From assembly GCA_963663265.2 (NCBI GenBank), contig CAXXXM010000002.1:1178001-1242000 (forward strand): DNA of 64,000 nt. Reading direction: 5' to 3'. A program made the translations under genes and the position numbers. Below are positions 52,977 to 62,132 of the stretch, one piece after another; position 1 is the first letter of the stretch, and each line of letters begins with the position of its first letter. The DNA comes from JAEXOD01 sp963663265 (GTDB lineage Bacteria > Bacteroidota > Ignavibacteria > Ignavibacteriales > Melioribacteraceae). Under the pieces are notes generated by a model. It worked only from the letters and a program-made list of their open reading frames with translations, was not told where the DNA came from and searched no databases.

Positions 52977-55004
52977 ATGAAAAAAGGATTAATTATTTTG
53001 ATATTATTTGCATCTTCCCTATCCTATGCTCAAAAAGCCCCAAATGAAAAAGTACACGGGTTTGATATTAATAATTTAGATAAATCAACCTCACCAGGTG
53101 ACGATTTTTATCAATATGCCGTTGGAAATTGGTTAAAAAACAATCCTGTTCCGGGCGACCAGAGCAGCTGGGGCTCATTCAATGTACTTTTTGAAGAGAA
53201 TAATGACGCTATTAAAGCAATAATTGATGACTTACTTGCCGGAAAAGTTGAAAAAAACGAAAAATTTGAAAAACTGGTAACTCTTTTTAATTCCGGTATG
53301 GATACCGTAAAAATTGAAAAAGAAGGTTATGAACCTATAAAACCTTATTTAGAAAGAATATCAAAAATCAGTTCAAAAGAAGACTTTGTAAAAGAATTGG
53401 CTTTTGCTCACACTAACACTTCAGCACCCCTATTTTATTTTTATTCTGAACAAGATGAAAAAAATAGTACGATGGTAATTTTAACTTTATCTCAAGGCGG
53501 ACTTGGTTTACCTGAACGAGATTATTATATCAATACAGATGATGAATCTGTTGAAACACAAACAAAATATAAAGAACATATTAAAAATATGTTCAAACTG
53601 ATTGGAACAGAAGAATCAAAACTTGATCAGGTTGTAAATTCCATCTATAATATTGAAAGAGACTTAGCAGAAGGGTCATTTACAAATGTTGAATTAAGAG
53701 ATGTACCTGCAAATTACAACAAAATGACTATTGAGCAGTTAGTTAAATTGGCACCCAATTTTAACTGGAAGCTTTTTTTTAGTGATGCAGGAATTACTAA
53801 GTTAGACGAAATTAATGTAAAACAAATTAAATTTTTTGAAAACTTATCAAAAATGCTTGATAAAGTTTCGATTAATGACTGGAAAAATTATTTAACATGG
53901 AATTTAATAAAAAGTAGTGCAAATTATTTAAGCAGCCCTTTTGTTAATGAAAAATTTAGTTTTTATGGCACTTACTTACAAGGAGCACAAGTTTTACAAC
54001 CACGCTGGAAAAGAGTTTTAGGTGTTATTGATGGTCAAATTGGCGAAATTATGGGCGAACTTTACGTTCAAAGGTATTTCCCTGTTGAAGCTAAAGAAAA
54101 AGCTTCGGCAATTGTTAAATCTTTATTAACTGCTATGGGCGAAAGAATAAAAAACGTTACATGGATGAGCGACGAAACTAAAAAGAAAGCATTAAACAAA
54201 TTAGCTTCTTTTAATTACAAAATTGGATATCCTGATAAATGGACTGATTATTCAGCATTAAAATTTGGCAACACATCTTATTTTGATAATGTTGTAAAAG
54301 CAAATTGCTTCCATACAAAGAAAGATTTAGATAAAGTTGGTAAACCGGTTGATAGAGCAGAATGGGGAATGAACCCTCAAACAGTTAACGCTTATTACAA
54401 TCCTGTAATGAACGAAATTGTATTTCCGGCAGCAATTTTACAACCTCCATTTTTTGATTATTTAGCAGACGATGCTATTAATTATGGTGGTATGGGTGCT
54501 GTAATTGGTCACGAAATTACTCATGGTTTTGACGACCAGGGAAGACAATATGACTTTGATGGAAATATGCGCGGCTGGTGGACAAAAGAAGACGAAGAAA
54601 AATTTAGCGAAAAAACCGCTTTAATTATTGAACAATTTAATAACTTTGTTGTTGTAGACACATTTAAAGTTAACGGCGAACTCACTTTAGGCGAAAACAT
54701 TGCAGATTTAGGTGGGTTAACAGTTTCATATACTGCATTCAAAAAATCTCAACAGTACAAAGAAAACAAATTAATTGACGGTTTCACTCCATCTCAACGC
54801 TTTTTCTTAAGCTGGGCTCAAATTTGGCACACAAACATGACTGATAGTTATGCTAAAATGTTAGTTAAAGTTGATGTACACTCTCCTGCAAAATGTAGAG
54901 TAAACGGACCTTTAAGTAATATGCCGGAATTTAAAGAAGCCTTTAATTTGAAAGATGGTGATAAAATGGTTCGCCCTGCTGATAAAACCATTAAAATATG
55001 GTAA
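52977..55004 (+). CDS. M13 family metalloendopeptidase (neprilysin/PepO type)
   Basis: 675 residues with signal peptide (about 1-18, LSYAQ). The N-terminal helical domain (about 40-420) starts with GDDFYQYAVGNWLKNNP, and the catalytic domain has the zinc motif HEITH (H512, E513, H516) and GENIADLGG with the third ligand. Also typical is NAYYNPVMNEIVFPAAILQPP. It cleaves small peptides in the periplasm or at the cell surface. AAGG precedes the ATG. A shared bidirectional terminator lies between it and the convergent porQ. Confidence 0.95.
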   Translation: MKKGLIILILFASSLSYAQKAPNEKVHGFDINNLDKSTSPGDDFYQYAVGNWLKNNPVPGDQSSWGSFNVLFEENNDAIKAIIDDLLAGKVEKNEKFEKLVTLFNSGMDTVKIEKEGYEPIKPYLERISKISSKEDFVKELAFAHTNTSAPLFYFYSEQDEKNSTMVILTLSQGGLGLPERDYYINTDDESVETQTKYKEHIKNMFKLIGTEESKLDQVVNSIYNIERDLAEGSFTNVELRDVPANYNKMTIEQLVKLAPNFNWKLFFSDAGITKLDEINVKQIKFFENLSKMLDKVSINDWKNYLTWNLIKSSANYLSSPFVNEKFSFYGTYLQGAQVLQPRWKRVLGVIDGQIGEIMGELYVQRYFPVEAKEKASAIVKSLLTAMGERIKNVTWMSDETKKKALNKLASFNYKIGYPDKWTDYSALKFGNTSYFDNVVKANCFHTKKDLDKVGKPVDRAEWGMNPQTVNAYYNPVMNEIVFPAAILQPPFFDYLADDAINYGGMGAVIGHEITHGFDDQGRQYDFDGNMRGWWTKEDEEKFSEKTALIIEQFNNFVVVDTFKVNGELTLGENIADLGGLTVSYTAFKKSQQYKENKLIDGFTPSQRFFLSWAQIWHTNMTDSYAKMLVKVDVHSPAKCRVNGPLSNMPEFKEAFNLKDGDKMVRPADKTIKIW

Positions 55005-55010
55005 CAAAAA

Positions 55011-55040
55011 AAATCCCCAAATTTAACTATTTGGGGATTT
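55011..55040. terminator. Bidirectional terminator between M13 peptidase and porQ genes
   Basis: AAATCCCCAAAT and ATTTGGGGATTT form a perfect 12-bp stem around a TTAACT loop, with T-rich sequence on both strands (the plus side continues TTTTTTG, and the minus side has a T-run). Confidence 0.9.
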
Positions 55041-55065
55041 TTTGTTTTAAACTTAACATTCAATT

Positions 55066-56001
55066 TTACATAAAGGTTGTAGAAATACCAATTCTGTGAA
55101 GACCACCTATTTCACCATAAGAAGAAAAAGCATAATCAAATTTATATTCGCCAACAGATAAACCTAAACCTAAACTAATTCCTGCCAATCCTGTTGAAGA
55201 ACCTATTTTTAAATCTTTTCTTTTACTATTATCATAACCTACTCTAATTCTTAGTGGTTTACTCAATCTAATTTCTGCTCCAACAACAAATTGTTGAAAT
55301 CTTTTAGAAAGGTTATCATATTTATCACTTAATCGTGTAAAAGCAGCAGAAAGTGTAAAAGGTGTATGTTCAAGTTCTTTACTTACTCCAAATCTAACAT
55401 CTAATGGAAGGTCTTCTTTTGTACTGTAATAAGAAGAAAGCTGGGTTCCAACATTCAACACAGAAAAACCAATACTCCATTTTTTATCAGGTATTAGATA
55501 CTGTAAACCTAAATCAAGGGCTAAAGCAGATGATGAACGGTCATCAATACTTGAATAAATAAACTTAACATTTGTACCATAATAAAAATTTTCGGAAAGC
55601 AAATTTGCGTATCCAACTACAAAAGCAATATCTCCAGCACCAAATTCACCATTTCTGTTCCCAAATTCATCCGCTCTATCAAAACTACCATAGTTAATAT
55701 ATGTAATCCCGGCAGAAAATCTTCCATAACCTTCTAAAAAAGTAGACCCTGAAATAGTTGCCGAGTTAATATCAAGAACATGTTTAAGATAAGAAAACGA
55801 AACGGGGCTTTCCTTTAAAGTAGCAATACCGGCAGGATTATAAAACATAACATTTGGGTCATCGTAATTTGTAACAAAACTTCCGGCTAAAGCTGCTGCT
55901 CTTGGGCTTGCATCCAAGCGTAAAAACTCATAAACATTCTGTCCAAATGCCGTATTGGTTAAAATTATTACAAAAAAGACTAAATATTTTTTTATACTCA
56001 T
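55066..56001 (-). CDS. porQ: PorQ-type outer membrane protein of the type IX secretion system
   Basis: 311 residues with a signal peptide (cleavage about residue 20, AFGQ). The start VYEFLRLDASPRAAALAGSF is typical of PorQ, and the rest is a run of amphipathic beta strands ending in an aromatic-poor GISTTFM tail, as in OmpP1/FadL-like barrels. PorV/PorQ proteins carry or attach T9SS cargo at the outer membrane. Three T9SS cargo genes are in the same window, and the gene itself stands alone, not next to other por genes. A related PorV assignment is possible. Confidence 0.85.
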   Translation of the reverse strand: MSIKKYLVFFVIILTNTAFGQNVYEFLRLDASPRAAALAGSFVTNYDDPNVMFYNPAGIATLKESPVSFSYLKHVLDINSATISGSTFLEGYGRFSAGITYINYGSFDRADEFGNRNGEFGAGDIAFVVGYANLLSENFYYGTNVKFIYSSIDDRSSSALALDLGLQYLIPDKKWSIGFSVLNVGTQLSSYYSTKEDLPLDVRFGVSKELEHTPFTLSAAFTRLSDKYDNLSKRFQQFVVGAEIRLSKPLRIRVGYDNSKRKDLKIGSSTGLAGISLGLGLSVGEYKFDYAFSSYGEIGGLHRIGISTTFM

Positions 56002-56130
56002 AATTTCCTCTTATTTCCGCTGGTATTTTATTCTATAACTTAAAGATAAACCAATAATTAGTGCAAATATAACCATTTTATACGGCAAATTAAAATGGAT
56101 TATCACTTAGATATTACTATTTGCCCTAAA

Positions 56131-57495
56131 TCACTTTATCCATACTGTTTTAATATTTACAAATTCTTTAATTCCATAATTAGAAAGTTCTCTTCCATAA
56201 CCGGACATATTAATTCCACCAAATGGAAGACGTGGGTCAGATTTAACCATCCCATTAATAAATACCGAACCTGCATTTATTTGCGGGATATACTTTTCTG
56301 CTTTGGAAATATCTTTTGTCCAAAGGGATGCACCCAAACCAAATTCAGTATCATTAGCAATCTCAATTGCATGTTCTTCAGATTTTGCTTTAATAACCGT
56401 TGCAACAGGTCCAAAAATCTCTTCTGTATATGCAGGCATCCCCTTTACTACGTCAATCAATATTGTTGGCTCATAATAATTACCAACACCATCAAGCTTT
56501 TTCCCTCCAAATGCTATTTTAGCACCGGCTTCTACAGATTTATTAACCTGCATATTTAATTCTTCTAATAAGTCTTTTCTGGCAATAGGACCCAAATCCG
56601 TATCGGTGTTAAGCGGGCTGCCGACTTTAATTTGTTTAAATTTAGTAACAAATAACTCTACAAATTTATCGTAAACATCTTCAACAATTATAAACCTTTT
56701 TGCAGCAATGCAGCTTTGTCCATTGTTTAAAATTCTGGCAGTTACAGCTGTTTGGACTGCCGAATCTAAATCCGCATCGCTAAAAACAATAAATGGGTCG
56801 CTTCCACCTAATTCCATAACGCTTTTTTTAAGATTAAACCCGGCTGCTTTTGCAACCATTTTACCGGCATATTCGCTCCCCGTAAGCGTTACAGCCTTTA
56901 CAAACTTATTATTAATTACTTCTTCAACTTGATTTGATTCAATTAACAAAGTTCTAAAACAATTATTTGGGAAACCGGCTTTTTCAAAAATCTCTTCTAT
57001 TGCCAAAGCACATTGCGGAACATTCGATGCGTGTTTTAATATACCAACATTACCAGCCATTAAAGCAGGAGCAGCAAACCTAAAAACCTGCCAAAATGGA
57101 AAGTTCCAAGGCATGACCGCCAATACTATCCCTATTGGGTCAAATCTAACATAACTTTCGGTTGCATCTGTTCCTATTATCTCTTTGCTTAATACTTCTC
57201 CTGCATTTTCGGCGTAATATTTACACACCCAAGCACACTTTTCAACCTCTGCGATTGCCTGTTTTATTGGTTTACCCATTTCAATAGTAATTATTTTTCC
57301 ATAATACTCTTTTTCAGAAATTAAAATTTGTGAAGCTTTTAATAATTTTTCCGCTCTAATATTAAAATCTGTATTTTTCCAGCTAAGCCATTCATTTTGA
57401 ACGGCTTCAATTATCTCTTTTACCTCAGAATCAGTATGTGGAGTATAATTTTTTTCAACTTCATTTACAGCAGGATTAATAGATTGAATTGACAT
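56131..57495 (-). CDS. Aldehyde dehydrogenase (succinate-semialdehyde dehydrogenase-like)
   Basis: 454 residues, the short class of the ALDH superfamily. Catalytic Cys262 (NGQSCIAAKRF) and general base Glu228 (VMELGGSDPF) are present, with the cofactor loop LTGSEYAGK nearby. FGGINMSGYGREL near the C-terminus is typical of GabD/Sad-like enzymes. It oxidises an aldehyde to an acid with NAD(P). AAGGAGG precedes the ATG by six bases. It follows the Zn-ribbon methyltransferase gene after nine bases and is probably co-transcribed. Confidence 0.94.
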   Translation of the reverse strand: MSIQSINPAVNEVEKNYTPHTDSEVKEIIEAVQNEWLSWKNTDFNIRAEKLLKASQILISEKEYYGKIITIEMGKPIKQAIAEVEKCAWVCKYYAENAGEVLSKEIIGTDATESYVRFDPIGIVLAVMPWNFPFWQVFRFAAPALMAGNVGILKHASNVPQCALAIEEIFEKAGFPNNCFRTLLIESNQVEEVINNKFVKAVTLTGSEYAGKMVAKAAGFNLKKSVMELGGSDPFIVFSDADLDSAVQTAVTARILNNGQSCIAAKRFIIVEDVYDKFVELFVTKFKQIKVGSPLNTDTDLGPIARKDLLEELNMQVNKSVEAGAKIAFGGKKLDGVGNYYEPTILIDVVKGMPAYTEEIFGPVATVIKAKSEEHAIEIANDTEFGLGASLWTKDISKAEKYIPQINAGSVFINGMVKSDPRLPFGGINMSGYGRELSNYGIKEFVNIKTVWIK

Positions 57496-57504
57496 ATTAC
57501 CTCC

Positions 57505-58392
57505 TTATTTAACAGCATAAATTCTCATTCCACTACTTATAAAATGATTTAGAAATCTGGTTTTATAAAATATTATTTTTTTAAACAACTTTTCGGGCAC
57601 AAATTTATCCGGTTCTATTATAGAATTGTTTAGCAAAAAGTTCATTAACAAGTCCCCTTGATTTGTTACCATCACTTTTTTAAATCCTGCTTCCAATAGA
57701 TATTTTTTTATTGTATTAGGATTAAAATAATAAATATGTCCTTTAGGCATAAAATAAAACCAATCGGCACCTCTTAATTTTCTTTCAATACAGTTGTAAT
57801 TTCCGGTTGTTATAAAAAGAACACCATTAGGCTTTAATGCTGAATAAAGTTTTTTTAATGCAGCTTTAGGATTAGGTAAATGCTCAATTACTTCTTTCAT
57901 TGAAATTGCATCAACACTTTCATCTTTTAAAGTACCATCAAATATCGATTTATTTTCTACATTCAATCCTCTTGAATTTGAAAAATCTACCGCAAATTTA
58001 GAAAGTTCTAAACCCTTAGGAATAAATCCTTGTTTTTTTGCTTTCCATAAAAACAATCCCATACCGCTGCCAACATCAAGCAAAGTCTTTTCTGATACGT
58101 CATCTACATTCAGCATATTTTTAATTGTAGAAACATCCCAATCACCTAAATCAACCTGATTCATACCTTCATTAAATTCTTTTTCATATTGCACGCTTTG
58201 GTCAAAGCCTTTACCTACAAAATAATCATCATTATAAAGTTCGGCTATTGCAGTTTGAGTTAATCGAGGATTTACATAAACTAAACCACAACTTTTACAT
58301 TTAACAATATTAAAACCATCTTTCTTATAAACAATTTTGTAATCATCCTTACCACAAAAATTGCACGCTACACCTTCTAAAGAATTTACCAT
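57505..58392 (-). CDS. Class I SAM-dependent methyltransferase with N-terminal zinc ribbon
   Basis: 295 residues. The N-terminus has two CxxC knuckles (CNFCGKDD and CKSCGLVYVNPR), a common head on sugar and natural-product methyltransferases. The Rossmann domain follows with LLDVGSGMGLFLWKA (about 104-118), MKEVIEHLPNP and LKPNGVLFITTGN. Such proteins often methylate nucleotide-sugar or polysaccharide ends. It is the first gene of a two-gene minus-strand unit with the aldehyde dehydrogenase and is divergent from the sensor kinase locus. Confidence 0.9.
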   Translation of the reverse strand: MVNSLEGVACNFCGKDDYKIVYKKDGFNIVKCKSCGLVYVNPRLTQTAIAELYNDDYFVGKGFDQSVQYEKEFNEGMNQVDLGDWDVSTIKNMLNVDDVSEKTLLDVGSGMGLFLWKAKKQGFIPKGLELSKFAVDFSNSRGLNVENKSIFDGTLKDESVDAISMKEVIEHLPNPKAALKKLYSALKPNGVLFITTGNYNCIERKLRGADWFYFMPKGHIYYFNPNTIKKYLLEAGFKKVMVTNQGDLLMNFLLNNSIIEPDKFVPEKLFKKIIFYKTRFLNHFISSGMRIYAVK

Positions 58393-58524
58393 TTATACTC
58401 AACTTTATTCTTTTTCAATTTAAAATAGTCAATTAAAATTAACACTAATAATAATAAAGAAATTTATTTTTTTAACTAATATTTTTTTTATATTCAATAA
58501 TTAAATAAAGAGTCAAATTTTACT

Positions 58525-58848
58525 ATGCAAAGTAAAACTTTTCTACTTAAATCTAAACACATAAACGTTGGATATTTTTGCGGCAAGATAAGAGATTTTA
58601 TTTATAATGCTGTAATTTTTTATAAATTCAAAAAGAATAGTTCCCCCATTTTAGAAGTAAGCGATTCTGGAATTTTCCTATTATCTTTAGCAAAAAGTAA
58701 TCTTTGTTTTAACCCTGTAAAAATTTATTCCCTTTTCATAGATTTGCCTGGTTTTTATGTTAACCAATTGATAAATAATACTATATATACTGTAAACAAT
58801 AATAAATACACTTTTATAAAGCAAAGATGGATAAAGGCAAAATGTTGA
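58525..58848 (+). CDS. Possible small protein upstream of sensor kinase, unknown
   Basis: 107 residues, aromatic- and lysine-rich, with no recognisable family, signal peptide or membrane helix. It could be an accidental open frame, but its length in such AT-rich DNA is unusual. Its stop overlaps the chosen start of the sensor kinase gene by seven bases (AAAATGTTGA), a pattern typical of coupled genes. No good ribosome binding site precedes the ATG. Treat as tentative. Confidence 0.35.
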   Translation: MQSKTFLLKSKHINVGYFCGKIRDFIYNAVIFYKFKKNSSPILEVSDSGIFLLSLAKSNLCFNPVKIYSLFIDLPGFYVNQLINNTIYTVNNNKYTFIKQRWIKAKC

Positions 58849-61800
58849 AAGAAAAACTGATTTTAATAAGTCTGTTTCTAATACTTTATATCAATAATTA
58901 TTCAGCTTCCGAGTTAAAACAATCGGTAAACATTGGCATTCTTGCTAATAGGGGAATTGAAAAATTACTTGAGAGCTGGCAGCCAACAATTGACCATCTA
59001 AATAAAGTATTACCTGATTACTCTATTCAATTAATCCCATTAGACTTCTATAACATTGATTCAATAATTAGCCAAGAAAAAGTTGATTTTGCCTTTTTAA
59101 ACCCCGCCGAATACATTCGATGTGAAAAACTGCACGATATGAATAAACTTGCGACTATTGTATATCAGCGAGGATATAAAAAGCACTCGTGTTTTGGCGG
59201 AGTAATATTTGTTAAAGCATCCAAACCAATATTTAAAATTGAGGACTTAAGAGGGAAAAAAATTGCTGCTGTCAACAAACGTTCTTTTGGAGGATGGATT
59301 GCCCCTTTTGCAACTTTTTTGGAACATGGAATTAATCCTTATAAAGATTGCGAGGAATTATGCTTTTTAAATACCCATGATTCTGTTGTATTGGCTTTAA
59401 AAACAAATTTATGTGATGCCGGTATAGTAAGAACTGAAACTTTAGAACGCCTTTACATTGAAAAAATTATTAATCTAAAAGATTACCGAGTACTTAACCA
59501 AGATTTGAACTACCAAGCCAAGTTGGAATTCAAGATGTTATTAAGTACTAAACTTTATCCGGAATGGGTATTCTCTTCATTAAAGCACACAAGTTACGAA
59601 ATAAGAAAAAAAATTCTTACTGAATTACTTAAAATTGATGAAACCTCAAATGCGGCACTTGTAGGGAATTATACAGAATTTATTCCCGCAGTAGATTATC
59701 ACTCCGTAAAAAAACTTTTGTCAGAAATCGAAACATCCTCATCCAACAATGAAAAGAATACAAGAACAAAAAATAATAGCACAAGCCTTTTTATTCCTAT
59801 ATTCTTGTTGTTTGCAATGGGTTCCACCATTCTTCTTTTAATTTATATTTTGAGAAAACAAAACAAAAACCATACTTCTTTTTTAAAGGAACAATATAAT
59901 GATTCGGATATTTTATTAAATAAAAAAGGGTATAATATTTTATTAGACCATGTAGATTATGGGGTACTTTTTATTGATATAAAACGCCAAAAAATTATAT
60001 TTAACAAAAAGTTTAAGGAATTATTTTTTCAAAACCTCAGTATAAGCGACTCAAAACATGATTGGAAGTATTTATACGAAACAATTTTTACTGACCAGAC
60101 TGAACGAAGTAAAATTCTAAGCTTAATTACTGCCGCCAAAGAAACAAAAATTGAAAGCACCATTAACAATACAATTTATCACATTGAGCACTATCCGGCA
60201 CATGAGAACGTTTTTTTTCAATTCTTTAGTGTGATTAAGAAAACAATAAATGAAGAGCCAACCGCAATGTTATCTCCAATAAATATGGATATTGAAGATA
60301 AACTAAATGATATAGTATGGGTGTTAAATACTAAATTACAATTCACATTTGTGAGCAGCTCAATAACCAAGGCAACCGGCTACACAAAAGAAGAGTATTT
60401 GTCAAAACAGATTTCTGAAATATTAACTCCGGAATCATTTAAGAGAATTTACCCCATTGTTGTAAATGCAGTTGAAAACTTTAAAATAACAAAAACAATA
60501 AATTTATCATTTGAACATATAAACAAAGATGGTTCTATTTCTTGTTTCGAGTGTAATGTATTTTTATACAAAACCGAACCAAATGAAATTGCATCTTTTA
60601 TTGGAGTTTCAAAAGATATCACCAAAGAACACAAATATTCCACGCTTGCAAAAAAATACGAGAACGAAGCAAATTCAATTTTTGAATTTTCTCCATTTGG
60701 TAAAATGCTACTTGACAGCGATTTAAATATTATTAAAGTTAATTCATCATTTTGCAAGATGTTAAAATGTAACCAAGCTGATATTTTGGGTAAAAATTAT
60801 ACATCATTGCTGCCAAATGAAACAGTAAACAAGTATGGGTATAACCTTGTAAAAATGGTTTCGGGTGAAATTTTTTTCCCAAACGAATTTTATTTTCTCG
60901 ATTTAAATAACAATAAATGTTATGTAAAAACAGTTGCTGTAACTCTTAAAAACTATAACTATTCCACAAACGAAGTATTTTTACACACAATTGAAGACAA
61001 AACCGAAGAAAAAAGAACTGAACATTCATTAAAAGAAACCAACCAACAATTTAAGTTAGTTTGGGAAAATTCTTTTGACGGAATGAGATTAACTGATAAC
61101 AACGGTATTATTTTATTAGTCAACAAAGCATATTGTGCAATAGTTAAAAAAGAGGCGGCAGAGCTTATTGGCGTACATTATTCTGCCATTTATACAAAAG
61201 AATGGGCAACTCCATTGCACTTTGATCAAACCAAAACAACTTCTAATAGCAGCATTGAAAAAGAAATTACTCTTTGGAATGGAGAAAAAATCTGGTTGGA
61301 AATGTCTTATTCTTTTATTCAAACTAACGATAACCAACAAGTTTTACTAAGCATTTTCCGCGATATTTCAAAACGGAAAATTATTGAAGAAGCCCTTAAC
61401 AAGTATTCGAGGGAGCTTGAAACTGCAAATAAATCAAAAGATAGGTTTTTCTCTATTATCGCACACGAACTAAAAAATCCTTTTCAAAGTTTACTTGGGC
61501 TTTCTGACCTGCTGATTACTGATATTAAGTCTTTATCAATCGAAGAAACTTCTACAATTGCTGAATCAATAAACAAATCTGTAAATACTGTTTTTAATCT
61601 CCTTCAAAATTTACTTGAATGGTCTCGTTTACAATTAAATAATATTGGTTGTCAACCTCAAGAACTATCATTATATTATTTATCTAAAGAAGTAATTTTA
61701 TTGTTAGAAAATGTTAGTAAAAATAAAAACATCACTATTGTTAATGAATTAAGAAAAGACGACATTGTATTTGCAGATAAAAACATGATTAATACAGTTA

Positions 61801-62132
61801 TCCAAAATTTGCTTACTAATGCCATTAAGTTCTCAAATTTTAATAGTGATATAAAGATTAGTTCAAAAAATTTCGATAATAAAATTGAAATTTCAATAAT
61901 TGATAAAGGAATTGGAATAAATAGTTCAGACATTGACAAATTATTTAAAGTTGAATCTAATTTTTCTACTGTCGGAACAAATAAAGAGTCCGGTACAGGT
62001 TTAGGGCTGATATTATGCAAAGAAATGGTTGAAAAAAACAAAGGTGATATTGGTGTGGAAAGTACTGTTAATGTTGGTAGTAGATTCTATTTCTCTTTAC
62101 CAAAACCGAATATTGTTAAAATGGAGATTTGA
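58842..62132 (+). CDS. PhnD-like sensor histidine kinase with PAS domains
   Basis: 1096 residues. Signal peptide (about 1-21), then a PhnD-type phosphonate/phosphate-binding periplasmic domain (about 25-290; NIGILANRG, DFAFLNPAEYIRCE, GGVIFVKASKPI, LRGKKIAAVNKRS), a membrane helix (about 315-340), several PAS domains (about 480-855), a HisKA domain with H875 (FFSIIAHELKNPF) and an HATPase with N box (NLLTNAIKFSNF), G1 (DKGIGI) and GTGLGL. The kinase would sense a ligand outside the inner membrane directly. I chose ATG at 58842, with AAAGG five bases upstream, over ATG at 58827. No response regulator is in the window. Confidence 0.93.
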   Translation: MLKEKLILISLFLILYINNYSASELKQSVNIGILANRGIEKLLESWQPTIDHLNKVLPDYSIQLIPLDFYNIDSIISQEKVDFAFLNPAEYIRCEKLHDMNKLATIVYQRGYKKHSCFGGVIFVKASKPIFKIEDLRGKKIAAVNKRSFGGWIAPFATFLEHGINPYKDCEELCFLNTHDSVVLALKTNLCDAGIVRTETLERLYIEKIINLKDYRVLNQDLNYQAKLEFKMLLSTKLYPEWVFSSLKHTSYEIRKKILTELLKIDETSNAALVGNYTEFIPAVDYHSVKKLLSEIETSSSNNEKNTRTKNNSTSLFIPIFLLFAMGSTILLLIYILRKQNKNHTSFLKEQYNDSDILLNKKGYNILLDHVDYGVLFIDIKRQKIIFNKKFKELFFQNLSISDSKHDWKYLYETIFTDQTERSKILSLITAAKETKIESTINNTIYHIEHYPAHENVFFQFFSVIKKTINEEPTAMLSPINMDIEDKLNDIVWVLNTKLQFTFVSSSITKATGYTKEEYLSKQISEILTPESFKRIYPIVVNAVENFKITKTINLSFEHINKDGSISCFECNVFLYKTEPNEIASFIGVSKDITKEHKYSTLAKKYENEANSIFEFSPFGKMLLDSDLNIIKVNSSFCKMLKCNQADILGKNYTSLLPNETVNKYGYNLVKMVSGEIFFPNEFYFLDLNNNKCYVKTVAVTLKNYNYSTNEVFLHTIEDKTEEKRTEHSLKETNQQFKLVWENSFDGMRLTDNNGIILLVNKAYCAIVKKEAAELIGVHYSAIYTKEWATPLHFDQTKTTSNSSIEKEITLWNGEKIWLEMSYSFIQTNDNQQVLLSIFRDISKRKIIEEALNKYSRELETANKSKDRFFSIIAHELKNPFQSLLGLSDLLITDIKSLSIEETSTIAESINKSVNTVFNLLQNLLEWSRLQLNNIGCQPQELSLYYLSKEVILLLENVSKNKNITIVNELRKDDIVFADKNMINTVIQNLLTNAIKFSNFNSDIKISSKNFDNKIEISIIDKGIGINSSDIDKLFKVESNFSTVGTNKESGTGLGLILCKEMVEKNKGDIGVESTVNVGSRFYFSLPKPNIVKMEI

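Noticed and set aside
56095..56559. 154-codon plus-strand open frame across the aldehyde dehydrogenase gene
   Set aside because: It is the antisense shadow of the aldehyde dehydrogenase gene, rich in Cys, Phe and Asn as expected of reversed codons, with no domain of its own.
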